From positions 59,365 through 123,364 of the forward strand of contig JAGYJW010000017.1 of NCBI GenBank assembly GCA_018401435.1: a stretch of DNA of 64,000 nucleotides, given 5' to 3'. The stretch's first letter is position 1. Every line of letters starts with the position of its first letter. Positions 25,637 through 33,533 of the stretch are shown here, in pieces. Source of the DNA: Deltaproteobacteria bacterium. Lineage in GTDB: Bacteria; Myxococcota_A; UBA796; UBA2385. The notes under the pieces were generated by a model that saw only the letters and a list, made by a program, of their open reading frames with translations, was not told where the DNA came from and did no database searches. A program made the translations under genes and the position numbers.

Positions 25637-26257
25637 TCAGCGACGGCGGCCGCCCTTCTTCTGCAGCTCGCGGCCGAGCAGGCGCGAGACCAGGAGCCCG
25701 CCCAGCCAGCCAAAGAGGTGGCCCTGCCAGGAGATGCCCGGCCCGACCGTGGGCAGCACGCCCCACAACATGCCGCCAAAGAAGAAGGTGACGGCGAGGC
25801 TGAGCAGGATGGCGCCGGCCCGGCGCTCGTAGATGCCGCGGCCCATCAAGAAGCCCAGGAAGCCAAAGACCACCCCGGATGCGCCGATGTGCAGGCTGCC
25901 CGGCGCGCCGGTCAGCCAGGTGCCGACGCCGGCGGACAAGGCGCTGCCCACCGCCACCACCCAGAAGTCCATGCGCTTGCGGGCGGTCACCAGAAAGCCG
26001 AGGATGAGGAAGGGGACCGTATTTGCGAGCAGGTGCCCAAAGCCGCCATGCAGGAAGGGCGCAAAGAAGATGCCCACCAGCCCGGTGGTCTCGCGGGGCC
26101 GGATGCCCAGGTTGTCCAGCCCTCCGCGAAAGACGAAGAGGTCGAGGGCCTCGACCATCCACAGCAGCAGGGCGCCGCGGCTGACCAGGAGGGCGCGATC
26201 CCGGGTCTCGTGAACCAGCGCGGTCACCTCTTTCTTCAGCGCGCTCTTGGTCGGCAT
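25637..26257 (-). CDS. Rhomboid-family intramembrane serine protease
   Basis: A 206-residue membrane protein with six predicted helices, the minimal bacterial rhomboid core, and a charged 25-residue cytoplasmic N-terminus. The catalytic serine is Ser127 in GASGVVFG and the catalytic histidine is His180 in WQGHLFGWLGG. The oxyanion and structural motif HGGFGHLLANT (His70, His75, Asn79) is also intact. The enzyme should cleave membrane proteins within or near the bilayer. In Myxococcota, rhombosortase-like enzymes process GlyGly-CTERM or related tails; the adjacent gene at 26396 encodes a MYXO-CTERM-like protein, but this sequence shows no specific rhombosortase feature I can confirm. The longer ORF alternative was not chosen. 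It is divergent from 26396. Confidence 0.88.
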   Translation of the reverse strand: MPTKSALKKEVTALVHETRDRALLVSRGALLLWMVEALDLFVFRGGLDNLGIRPRETTGLVGIFFAPFLHGGFGHLLANTVPFLILGFLVTARKRMDFWVVAVGSALSAGVGTWLTGAPGSLHIGASGVVFGFLGFLMGRGIYERRAGAILLSLAVTFFFGGMLWGVLPTVGPGISWQGHLFGWLGGLLVSRLLGRELQKKGGRRR

Positions 26258-26365
26258 CGCACCTCCGCGGCCACAACGCGGCTCGGACTCCCCCTATTGC
26301 ACGAAGCCGCGCACCGGCAGCACCCATCCGACGCCAACCCAGGTGCGCACGATGTCTGGAAGGTG

Positions 26366-26371
26366 TAAGCT
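26366..26371 (+). promoter_or_regulatory. -10-like element TAAGCT with leader
   Basis: GTGTAAGCT lies 30 nt before the ATG at 26396; the ribosome site TTGGAGG is at 26385-26391. The hexamer is identical to that before 14930. Confidence 0.45.
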
Positions 26372-26395
26372 GCCCGTCCGAAGCTTGGAGGCTCG

Positions 26396-28012
26396 ATGCT
26401 CACCCTCATCTCCCTCGCCATTCCGCTGCTGCTGTCCCCCGCACAGGCCAACAGCACCGGCAAGACGGGCAAGTCCACTGCGGGCTGCACCACTTGCCAC
26501 GGCTCTGCGACCGATTCGACCACCACCTCGACCCTGTCGGCGAGCGCCAGCACGGTGGGCCCCAGCGACACGGTGACCATCACCTTCACGGTGAATACCA
26601 CCAACAGCAGCCGCACCCATGCCGGTCTGAATGTGTCCGCAAACGGCGGCACCTTCAGCGCGGGCACCGGCACCCAGGTCAGCAGCAGCGAGATCACCCA
26701 CAGCTCGCCCATGGCGATGTCCTCGTCCACGGCGACCTTCTCCTTTGACTGGGTCGCCCCGGCAACCGAGGGCACCTACACCCTCTATGGCGCGGGCAAC
26801 GCGGTCAACAACAACGGCGCCAGCAGCGGCGACGGCTGGGATCTGGCCACCAACCTCAGCATCACGGTGGTCTGCGCCGACGCAGACACCGACGGCTACA
26901 CGGTCTGCGACGGTGACTGCGACGATGGCGACGCGGCCATCCACCCCGGAGCCACCGAGATCTGCGACGGCGTCGACAACGACTGCGACGGCAGCACCGA
27001 TGTCAACGCCTCGGGCGCGGACGCCTGGTACCAGGACGCCGACCTCGACGGCTATGGTGACGCCTTCCACAGCCAGGTCTCCTGCACCCAGCCCTCTGGC
27101 TATGTCGCCGACAGCACCGACTGCGACGACACCCGCGCCTCCGTCAATCCCGGCGCGGTCGAGGTCTGCGACGTGCACGACCGGGACGAGGACTGCAACG
27201 GCTACGCCGACGACGAGGACGTTGGCGCCACCGGCCTGGTGGACTGGTACTACGACGACGACCTGGACGGCTTTGGCAATACCACCGTGGGCGGGCAGGC
27301 CTGCGACGCCCCCGACGGCGGGTCGCTGCGCAATGACGACTGCGCCGACGACGACGACACGCGCTACCCGGGCGCCCCCGAGACCTGCGCCGACACCATC
27401 GACATGAACTGCGACGGCAGCTTTGGCGGCGACGACGAAGACGGCGACGGCTTCGCGGCCTGCACCGACTGCAACGACGCCGACCCCGACGTCAACCCGG
27501 ACGCGACCGAGGTCTGCAACGGCAAGGACGACGACTGCGACGGCGTCACCGACCCCGATGACAGCAGCGGCGCCCCGACCTGGTACCGGGACGCCGACTT
27601 CGACGGCTACGGCGTCAGCGGAGAGACGGCCACCGCCTGCGAGCAGCCCCATGGCTGGGCCGACAACACCGACGACTGCGACGACAGCACCGCCGGCGTC
27701 CACCCCGACGCGGTCGAGGTCTACTACGACGGCATCGACCAGAACTGCGACGGCAACGACGACGACTGGGACGAGGACGGCACGCCCTTCCCCGAAGACT
27801 GCGACGACCAGGACCCCAGCCGGGCCGCCGATTGCAGCGAGCCCGATACCGGGCCGGTGGTGGACACCGGCGGCGACGACGGGGCCGACGGCGCGGATGG
27901 CGGCGACGGCAGCACGACCGACGAGAAGGGCTGCGGCTCCAAGTCCAGCGCCGCCTTCTTGCTGTTGGCGGGCCTGGGTGGTCTGGCCTTGCGCCGGCGC
28001 CGCGAGGCCTGA
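26396..28012 (+). CDS. MopE-type metal-binding repeat protein with MYXO-CTERM-like tail
   Basis: A 538-residue secreted protein. A signal peptide (about 1-18, ending SPAQA) is followed by a choice-of-anchor-V-like domain (about 20-160) with one CxxCH motif, GCTTCHGSA, which is the usual family feature and may hold a heme or metal. From about residue 165 to 490 there are six putative metal-binding units of the MopE type: DADTDGYTVCDGDCDD, EICDGVDNDCDG, DCNDADPDVNPDATEVCNGKDDDCDG and DWDEDGTPFPEDCDD. The C-terminus is a Thr/Asp-Gly linker, a Cys in EKGCGSK, a hydrophobic helix (AAFLLLAGLGGLAL) and RRRREA, the order expected for a MYXO-CTERM sorting tail. It should be exported and anchored or processed at the surface. 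Confidence 0.88.
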   Translation: MLTLISLAIPLLLSPAQANSTGKTGKSTAGCTTCHGSATDSTTTSTLSASASTVGPSDTVTITFTVNTTNSSRTHAGLNVSANGGTFSAGTGTQVSSSEITHSSPMAMSSSTATFSFDWVAPATEGTYTLYGAGNAVNNNGASSGDGWDLATNLSITVVCADADTDGYTVCDGDCDDGDAAIHPGATEICDGVDNDCDGSTDVNASGADAWYQDADLDGYGDAFHSQVSCTQPSGYVADSTDCDDTRASVNPGAVEVCDVHDRDEDCNGYADDEDVGATGLVDWYYDDDLDGFGNTTVGGQACDAPDGGSLRNDDCADDDDTRYPGAPETCADTIDMNCDGSFGGDDEDGDGFAACTDCNDADPDVNPDATEVCNGKDDDCDGVTDPDDSSGAPTWYRDADFDGYGVSGETATACEQPHGWADNTDDCDDSTAGVHPDAVEVYYDGIDQNCDGNDDDWDEDGTPFPEDCDDQDPSRAADCSEPDTGPVVDTGGDDGADGADGGDGSTTDEKGCGSKSSAAFLLLAGLGGLALRRRREA

Positions 28013-28021
28013 TCCTCAGGC
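28007..28021. terminator. Small hairpin at convergent gene ends
   Basis: GCCTGA-TCC-TCAGGC is a perfect 6-bp stem over both stop codons (28012 and 28016). It has no T-run. It may be only a by-product of two facing stop codons, so the call is weak. Confidence 0.25.
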
Positions 28022-28582
28022 GCCGATCTCCTCCTCCAGCAGGTCGAGGTCGGCGCAGTCGATCACCCGAAGGGCGATCGTGAAGCTGAAGCCCGCCCGA
28101 GCGACCGCCCCCAGGTCCCGCTCGCGGCGGGCTTGCCGCGTCGCCGGATCGCCACGCAGCGGCCCCAATCGTCGGCGGCGCACATAGGCGATGGCGCGCT
28201 GAAGCTCGGGGTCTGCGACCCCCTCGTCGGCCTCCAACCGGGACAGCGCATCTGCGATCAGGGGCGCAGCAAGACCCTTTTGCCGCAGCTTGAACTGGAT
28301 CTTGCGCCGGCTGTCCCCCTGGCGGTGCAGGCTGCCCACCCAGGCGCGGGCGACTCGGGCGTCGTCCAGCATGCCATCCGCATAGAGCCCCGCGATCACC
28401 CGGTCGATCAGGGGTGGCCCGTCGGCGGGGGCAGCGGTGCCCGCGTCCACGCAGCGACGCACCCGGCGCGCCAGCACCTCGCGCATGCGCCGCTCCGAGG
28501 GCAGGTAGCGCTGCAGGTAGCGCAAGGACTCCTCGCGCAGCCAACCTTCGCTGAGCTGCGGCGGGGGTCGGGTGCGGGCCAT
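28016..28582 (-). CDS. recX: Regulatory protein RecX
   Basis: A 188-residue helical protein with the three-tandem-repeat layout of RecX, which caps RecA filaments and inhibits or modulates recombinase activity. Recognisable parts are REESLRYLQRYLPSERRMREVLARR, DGMLDDARVARAWVGSLHRQGDSRRKIQFKLRQKGL, and ELQRAIAYVRRRRLGPL. The middle repeat matches the family best (LDD.R.A...v......g...i...L..kGl). recA itself is not in the window, which is not unusual. It is divergent from the GTPase pair; TATAGC/GCTATA at 28616-28621 reads as a -10-like element in both directions. Confidence 0.85.
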   Translation of the reverse strand: MARTRPPPQLSEGWLREESLRYLQRYLPSERRMREVLARRVRRCVDAGTAAPADGPPLIDRVIAGLYADGMLDDARVARAWVGSLHRQGDSRRKIQFKLRQKGLAAPLIADALSRLEADEGVADPELQRAIAYVRRRRLGPLRGDPATRQARRERDLGAVARAGFSFTIALRVIDCADLDLLEEEIGA

Positions 28583-28615
28583 AGGACGCTCGGGGAGGGG
28601 GACGGTCCCACGCGA

Positions 28616-28621
28616 TATAGC
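28616..28621. promoter_or_regulatory. Bidirectional TATAGC -10-like element
   Basis: CGCGATATAGCC is the only TA-rich site in the 62-bp divergent region. It lies 29 nt before the ATG at 28645 and about 36 nt before the recX start on the other strand. Confidence 0.35.
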
Positions 28622-28644
28622 CCCCTCGGCAACCCGGAGTGTTG

Positions 28645-29847
28645 ATGACCGATTCGCCCGCCCCCCTGGTCCCGGCGTCCGACGACGCCCCCGGCAACCT
28701 GCTGTCCAAGCACCTGGTGCAGCAGCGCTGGGAGCTGGCGGCCGACCGCATTCAAGGCGCCCTGGAGCAGGACCTGGTGCTGGCCTTTGTGGGTGCGGCG
28801 TCGGCCGGCAAGGACGCCGCCATTCGCGCCCTCTTTGGCGTGGACTTCGGCGAGGTCGACCCGATCCCCGGCACCACGGACCGTCTGCGGGCCGTGCCCA
28901 TCGACGCCGCGGGGCGGGTGGTGGTGGTCAACGCCCCGGGCTTCGGGGACCTGCGCGAGGCGGTCAACGCCGTCACCAACAAGCTGATCGGTCGCCTGGA
29001 CCTGGCGTTGTACCTTGTGAATGCGGACGGTGGCGCCACCGAGGACGAGCGCAGGCACATCCAGCAGGTGCGGGCGCTGGGCCGGCCGGTGCTGGTCTGC
29101 GTGAACAAGATCGACCTCATCCGGCCCCACCAGCGCGACGACTTCATGAAGGCCACCCTGCACCAGCTGGGGGTCGAGCCCGTGGACGCCCTGGCCACGG
29201 CCTTCGATCCCATGCCCGCCCTCAGCCCGTCGCCGGTGGGGGTGGACGCCGTGGCGGACTGGATCACCCGCATGTTGACGGACAGCGGCAAGTCCCTGCT
29301 CTTTGCCAAGCAGCTGCGCAACAAGGCCGCCGCCTGCGAGCCCCTGATCCGCTCGGCCGCCCGCAAGGCCGCGCTGGGCGGCGCCATCCCGGTGCCCGGC
29401 GCCGACATGACCGCCGTGACGGCCATCCAGGTGCAGCTGATCAGCGACATCGCCGCGGTCTTCGACCAGAAGGTGAACAAGGACGTGGCGCTCTTCATCA
29501 TGGGCGAGGCCCTGGCCGGCGCGGGCCGGGGCTTCGCGCGATGGGCCACCACCGCGCTCAAGACGGCGGGTTGGATCCCCGGCGGCCAGCTGGGGGAGGT
29601 GGCGGCCTCGGCCCTGGGGGCCAGCGTGGCCAGCGCGAGCACCTATGGGGTGGGACGGGCCGCGGTGACCTACATCCAGCGCCTCAAGGAGGGCAAGGCC
29701 CTGAGCGCCGCGGAGGTCCGCGACGTCTTTGACCGCTTCGCCTTCGCCTGGAAGGACGGGCGCATCCGGGCCGACAGCCCTGCAGCGGTCGAGGCGGCCG
29801 ATGCGGAGGTCCCCGACGCCGAGATCATCGATGTTGAAGCGACGTGA
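28645..29847 (+). CDS. Dynamin/TrmE-type GTPase with altered P-loop (GKD), first of pair
   Basis: A 400-residue GTPase. The G1 loop is VGAASAGKDAAI (Lys56, Asp57): the Ser/Thr that normally follows Lys and binds Mg2+ is Asp. G3 reads NAPGFGD, with Asn in place of Asp, and G4 is normal (VNKID). Residues about 225-330 contain Ala-rich hydrophobic helices (AALGGAIPVPGADMTAVTAIQ, GAGRGFARWATTALK), as in DUF697-type GTPases that associate with membranes; no clear signal peptide is seen. The tail is acidic. The ATG at 28645 is chosen over GTG 28639 because GGAGTGTT precedes it at a suitable distance. It overlaps the second GTPase by 4 nt (GTGA), so they are coupled and likely act together. Confidence 0.8.
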   Translation: MTDSPAPLVPASDDAPGNLLSKHLVQQRWELAADRIQGALEQDLVLAFVGAASAGKDAAIRALFGVDFGEVDPIPGTTDRLRAVPIDAAGRVVVVNAPGFGDLREAVNAVTNKLIGRLDLALYLVNADGGATEDERRHIQQVRALGRPVLVCVNKIDLIRPHQRDDFMKATLHQLGVEPVDALATAFDPMPALSPSPVGVDAVADWITRMLTDSGKSLLFAKQLRNKAAACEPLIRSAARKAALGGAIPVPGADMTAVTAIQVQLISDIAAVFDQKVNKDVALFIMGEALAGAGRGFARWATTALKTAGWIPGGQLGEVAASALGASVASASTYGVGRAAVTYIQRLKEGKALSAAEVRDVFDRFAFAWKDGRIRADSPAAVEAADAEVPDAEIIDVEAT

Positions 29848-30980
29848 GTGACGGTCCACCACTTGATCTCGGCGAGGTGCTGCGACGCAGCAATCGCGAT
29901 GAGCTGCTGCCCCTGGCCGCGGCCCTGGACCTGCGCGCCAAGGGCCGCGGGCGGGATCTGCTGGCCCAGGACATCGAGCAGCGCCTGCGGGCCACCGGCG
30001 CCAAGAACCCCCTGGCGGTGATGCTGCTGGGGCGCAGCCCGCCGGCCTGGTCGGTGGTGCTGGCAGAGCTGGCCACCCGCCGGGGGGTCGCGGCCCGCGG
30101 CTCCGTTACCGAGACCGAGCGCGCGGTGCTGGCCCAGTGGCGCGCCAGCGACGCCAACGAGGCCCAGCGGGCGGCCATCGCCCGGGTGCTGTCTCTGCCC
30201 GACTCCGGCCCCACGCCCTCCGACGCCGCCAGCCGCCTGGGACCCCGCAGCCAGCTCCCGCTGATGCGCCCGCCCATGCTGCTCGCCGTCTTCGCACGCG
30301 TGCTGCCCTTCCTGGCCCCGGTGCTGGCGGGCTGGGTGCTCTACCGCCTGCACCGCAGCCGCTCCGACGCCCTGCTGCTGCCCGCCGTGTTGGAGCTTCA
30401 GCGCCTGCGGGTGCTGGTGCAGCGGCGCCTGGTGCTGGTGCTGGTGGGGCCGCCTTCATCGGGCAAAGACGCCGCCATGAAAGCGCTCTTTGGGCTGGAT
30501 ACCGGCGGCATCAACCCCGTGGCCGGGTCCACCCGCACCGTGGCCGTCTACACCGCGCCGGGCGACCCCTCCATCCAGGTGGTGAACACGCCGGGGCTGG
30601 GGGATGTGCTCACCGAGCTGACCCTGGAGACCCGCGAGGTGCTCGACCAGGCCGACCTCTTCCTCTTCCTGGTGAATGCCCAGGGCGGCGTGCGCCAGCG
30701 CGAGCGGGACGAGTTCTCGCGCTGCCGCCAGCGACGCCGACCCATCCTGGTGGTGGTCAACAAGGTGGACACTTTGCAGGAGTCCGACCGCGAGCGCTTT
30801 CTCGCCGATACGGCCGACAAGCTGCAGCTGGAGCGAACCCAGGTCGTGGGCGCGGCCATGGACCCCTTGCCCCAACTGGCCGACAGCCCGCTGGGCCTGA
30901 AGGCGGTGCACGACTGGCTGTCCGACCGACTGGCAGACCTGGGCCGAAACCCCGACAGCCTGCGGCACCTGGGCGGCTGA
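29844..30980 (+). CDS. Membrane-anchored GTPase with altered P-loop (GKD), second of pair
   Basis: A 378-residue paralogue of the preceding gene with a 140-residue helical N-terminal extension (EVLRRSNRDELLPLAAALDL) and one membrane segment at about 144-166 (LLAVFARVLPFLAPVLAGWVLY). The G domain again has the P-loop VGPPSSGKDAAMKALFG (Lys208, Asp209) and the same Asn in G3 (VVNTPGLGD), with a normal G4 (VVNKVD). GTG is the start codon and overlaps the stop of the first GTPase. That both copies keep GKD and NxPG argues against random decay. The pair may form a heterodimeric membrane-associated GTPase. I know of no described function for this exact arrangement. Confidence 0.78.
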   Translation: MSDGPPLDLGEVLRRSNRDELLPLAAALDLRAKGRGRDLLAQDIEQRLRATGAKNPLAVMLLGRSPPAWSVVLAELATRRGVAARGSVTETERAVLAQWRASDANEAQRAAIARVLSLPDSGPTPSDAASRLGPRSQLPLMRPPMLLAVFARVLPFLAPVLAGWVLYRLHRSRSDALLLPAVLELQRLRVLVQRRLVLVLVGPPSSGKDAAMKALFGLDTGGINPVAGSTRTVAVYTAPGDPSIQVVNTPGLGDVLTELTLETREVLDQADLFLFLVNAQGGVRQRERDEFSRCRQRRRPILVVVNKVDTLQESDRERFLADTADKLQLERTQVVGAAMDPLPQLADSPLGLKAVHDWLSDRLADLGRNPDSLRHLGG

Positions 30981-30988
30981 GCCCGCGA

Positions 30989-31378
30989 TCAGGCCGCGGG
31001 GGGCTCGGTCTGCACAGCGTCGATGGGGGCCACGGGCACCCGGGCGCCCGGGGCCTCGGTGATGGGGGAGGCGGCCGGCGGCGTGACGGGGGGCGCAGGG
31101 TCGGCCAGGACCTCCACCGGCAGCGGCGCCTCGTTGGGAATGGTCACAGCAGGCGCATTCACGAGGGATGTCGGCGCGCGTTCGAAGCGCAGGACCCGGG
31201 CGCAGTCCACCACCAGGGTGGTGCCCGCCAGCGCCCCGTCGGACAGGTGGATCCAGCACTCGCCGCCCTGCTGCCAGGCGGCCAGGTTGCCTTCGACGAT
31301 GGCGCCGCTGTCCAGGGTGATCTGGTCGGCCCAGGCGGGCGAGCCCAGGGCCAGGAGCAGGCAGGTCCAGGTGCGCAT
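30989..31378 (-). CDS. Small secreted protein with Pro-rich tail
   Basis: A 129-residue exported protein. The start MRTWTCLLLALGSPAWA gives a clear signal peptide cleaved after residue 17; the much longer open frame upstream is antisense shadow. The mature protein begins with a small beta domain of about 55 residues (DQITLDSGAIVEGNLAAWQQGGECWIHLSDGALAGTTLVVDCARVLRFE read in parts), with two cysteines that could pair, resembling short SH3-like or DUF-type periplasmic domains. The rest is a Pro/Ala/Val-rich tail. Function unknown. It is convergent with the second GTPase. Confidence 0.65.
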   Translation of the reverse strand: MRTWTCLLLALGSPAWADQITLDSGAIVEGNLAAWQQGGECWIHLSDGALAGTTLVVDCARVLRFERAPTSLVNAPAVTIPNEAPLPVEVLADPAPPVTPPAASPITEAPGARVPVAPIDAVQTEPPAA

Positions 31379-31449
31379 CGGTCCTCCAAGCGCCCGCGAA
31401 GGGGCGGACAAGGGTGCAACACCGCCTGCCCGGCACGCTGTCACCGGGC

Positions 31450-31455
31450 TAGCGG
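31450..31455 (+). promoter_or_regulatory. -10-like element TAGCGG, leaderless class
   Basis: GGGCTAGCGGGGCGC precedes the ATG at 31461 by 11 nt, the same arrangement as at 2678 and 9986. This supports 31461, not 31505, as the start of the permease gene. Confidence 0.4.
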
Positions 31456-31460
31456 GGCGC

Positions 31461-32230
31461 ATGGACGCCAGCCTGCCCCCGTTGACCGCCTTGGACGCCC
31501 CGCCGTGGCCTTGCTCGCCGCGGTGGGCCTGGCCGCCGGCGTCATCAACACCCTGGCCGGGGGCGGCTCGCTGCTCACGCTGCCGGCCCTGGTCTTCCTG
31601 GGCCTGCCCGCCGCGGTGGCCAATGGCACCAACCGCGTCGGGGTGCTGGTGGCCACCCTCACCGGCACGATCAGCTTTCACCAGAAGGGCGTGCTGGAAC
31701 TCAAAGGCGGCCTGAAGCTGCTGCCGGCCTCGGCGCTGGGCGCCAGCCTGGGCGCCTGGATGGCCACCACCCTGGACGAGTCGGGTCTGCGCAAGGCCAT
31801 GGCCGCGGTGATGGTGCTGGTGCTGATCCTGATGTGGCTGCGGCCCGAGCGCTGGGTGCAGGCGGGCGGACGCCGCCTGCCGGCCTGGGTGGTGCACCCG
31901 ATCTTCTTTGCGATCGGGGTCTATGGCGGCTTCATCCAAGCAGGCGTCGGGGTGCTGCTGGTGCTGGCCCTGCTGGTGGCCCGGCCGGTCAACCTGGTGG
32001 GAGCCAACGCCGAAAAGATACTTCTCAGCCTTGTTTTCACGGTGCCCGCCCTGTTGATCTTCGCCCTGTCGGACCAGGTGGCCTGGCTGCCGGGGCTGGT
32101 GCTGGCCCTCAGCGGCGCCATCGGCACCGAGCTGGGGGCGCGCCTGGCCGTAAAGCGCGGCGCACCGCTGATTCGGGTGGCCCTGACGGTGACCGTGCTG
32201 GCCTCGGCCCTCAAGCTGGCCTTCGGTTAG
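31461..32230 (+). CDS. TauE/SafE-family permease, probably frameshifted near the start
   Basis: A roughly 245-residue permease with about seven to eight membrane helices and the TauE/SafE family opening GLAAGVINTLAGGGSLLTLPAL, followed by NGTNRVGVL. The second half repeats the pattern (FFAIGVYGGFIQAGVGVLLVLALL). These proteins are proposed to export sulfite, sulfoacetate or related small organosulfonates. The in-frame GTG at 31505 gives a slightly short protein; the ATG at 31461 has a leaderless-class -10 element 11 nt upstream and would need one indel in GACGCCCCGCCG to join. I favour 31461 with an indel. Whether sulfite is the true substrate is unknown; a sulfite-oxidising operon exists 23 kb away. 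Confidence 0.75.
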
Positions 32231-32248
32231 AGCGCCGGCGGAGGCCCC

Positions 32249-32806
32249 ATGCACGATGATCCCGTCCCCCCGTGGCAGATCGAGGTCGAGAAGCCGCTGC
32301 TGGACACCCGCCTCTTCCGGGTGCGCGGGGTGCGGGCCCGGTCCCGGCTGCGGCCCGACCACGCCAGCGACTTTGTGGTGCTCGACACCGCAGACTGGGT
32401 CAATGTCATCGCGCTGACCCCCGACAAGCAGGTGGTGACCGTGCGCCAATACCGGCACGGAACGGCGTCGGTCACCCTGGAGATCCCCGGCGGCATGGTC
32501 GATCCCGGCGAGAGCTTCGTGCAGGCTGCCCTGCGCGAGCTGGCAGAAGAGACCGGCTATGTGGGGGCGGACGCCCGGCAGATCGGGCTGGTAGAGCCCA
32601 ATCCCGCCATCCAGAGCAACCGCTGCGCCACGGTGCTGGTGCGCGACGCCCGGCCCCTCGGCGCCCAGGCCTTGGACGGCAACGAGGAGATCGCCGTGGG
32701 CACCGTGCCCCTGGCCGACATCCCCGCCCTCATCCAGTCCGGCCGGATCACCCACGCCCTGGTGGTAGCGGCCTTCTACCACCTGCACGCCGAGGGCCTG
32801 TCCTGA
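32249..32806 (+). CDS. Nudix hydrolase, ADP-sugar-diphosphatase-like
   Basis: A 185-residue enzyme. The Nudix box is complete: from Gly82, GMVDPGESFVQAALRELAEETGY, that is Gx5Ex7REUxEExGU with Glu97, Glu100 and Glu101 available for Mg2+. The preceding strand DFVVLDTADWVNVIALTPDKQVVTVRQYRHG contains the RQYRHG segment typical of the ADP-ribose/ADP-sugar pyrophosphatase subgroup, so an ADP-ribose-type substrate is a reasonable inference. It lies 18 bp after the permease gene. GGAGG-CCCC-ATG precedes the start. Its stop is just upstream of the YigZ start, so the three genes probably form a unit. Confidence 0.88.
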   Translation: MHDDPVPPWQIEVEKPLLDTRLFRVRGVRARSRLRPDHASDFVVLDTADWVNVIALTPDKQVVTVRQYRHGTASVTLEIPGGMVDPGESFVQAALRELAEETGYVGADARQIGLVEPNPAIQSNRCATVLVRDARPLGAQALDGNEEIAVGTVPLADIPALIQSGRITHALVVAAFYHLHAEGLS

Positions 32807-32808
32807 CC

Positions 32809-33393
32809 GTGCAGCGCCGCCTGGCTGCCTGGACCCGCTTCGAGATGGAGCCGGTCAAGGGCTCGCGCTTCGTGGCCACGCTGGGCCCCATCGACAGCGA
32901 GGAGGAGGCGCAGGCCCGGCTGGCCGAGGTCCAGGCCGAGTGGCCCGGCGCCAGCCACCACTGTTGGGCCTGGCGGCTGGCCGACGGCCGCAGCCGCAGC
33001 AGCGACGCGGGCGAGCCCGGGGGATCCGCCGGCCGGCCCATCCTCGCCCGCATCGAAGGCAAGGAGATCGAAGGCGCGATGGTGATCGTGAGCCGCTGGT
33101 TTGGCGGGACCAAGCTGGGCGTGGGCGGCCTGGTGCGCGCCTACGGGGGCTGCGCGGGCGAAGCCATCGACGCCGCGAAAATCGTCGAGATCGAACGCAC
33201 TGTGCGCGTTGTCGTCGAGTTTGACTACCCGGACACCGGCGCGGTGCAGGCCGCTCTGGCAGCGCTGAAGCTGGAGACGGCAGAGGCTGCATATGGCCAG
33301 CAGGTGCGCATCGCCGTGGATGTGCCCCAGCCCGACACCCTGCTGGCCCGCCTGGCCGAGGCCACGGCCGGGCGGGCGCGGCGGCTGGGCTGA
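32809..33393 (+). CDS. YigZ/IMPACT-family protein (UPF0029)
   Basis: A 194-residue protein of the YigZ family, related to the N-terminal part of eukaryotic IMPACT. The family signature is clear: KGSRFVATLGPIDSEEEAQARL, ASHHCWAWRL, SDAGEPGGSAGRPIL, VIVSRWFGGTKLGVGGLVRAYGG. The C-terminal ferredoxin-like domain (VVVEFDYPDTGAVQAALAALKLE) is present. The start is GTG at 32809, two bases after the stop of the Nudix gene; a longer ORF exists in the same frame but would overlap the Nudix gene entirely. The molecular function is not settled; a role in translation-related regulation is usually proposed. Confidence 0.85.
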   Translation: MQRRLAAWTRFEMEPVKGSRFVATLGPIDSEEEAQARLAEVQAEWPGASHHCWAWRLADGRSRSSDAGEPGGSAGRPILARIEGKEIEGAMVIVSRWFGGTKLGVGGLVRAYGGCAGEAIDAAKIVEIERTVRVVVEFDYPDTGAVQAALAALKLETAEAAYGQQVRIAVDVPQPDTLLARLAEATAGRARRLG

Positions 33394-33503
33394 GCCCCGG
33401 AGCGGACCCAGCGCAGGCCCCGGGGCTCTGCCACCCATGCCCGTGACAACATACCTTCTTCGCCGACTATCTCCGCATGGTGCACGATGCGGGGGCGGCG
33501 CGA

Positions 33504-33509
33504 TAGCGG
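33504..33509 (+). promoter_or_regulatory. -10-like element TAGCGG and strong ribosome site
   Basis: GCGATAGCGG lies 30 nt before the TTG start at 33534. A strong AAAGGAGG (33518-33525) at 8-nt spacing to TTG decides that unusual start codon. Confidence 0.45.
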
Positions 33510-33533
33510 GGGCCGCCAAAGGAGGGAGCGCCC

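Noticed and set aside
25627..25640. CTGAG-CCCG-CTCAG inverted repeat between the lectin gene and the rhomboid gene
   Set aside because: It is made of the two facing stop codons and has a 5-bp stem without a T-run; too weak to call as a terminator.
26294..27703. A Val/Gly/Ala-rich minus-strand frame resembling a repeat protein
   Set aside because: It is antisense of the MopE Cys/Asp repeats; the valine/alanine periodicity comes from GAC/GTC complementarity.
30137..32230. A 697-codon plus-strand frame that would fuse a long N-terminus to the TauE/SafE permease
   Set aside because: The first 450 codons are an out-of-frame reading of the second GTPase and the antisense of the small secreted protein.
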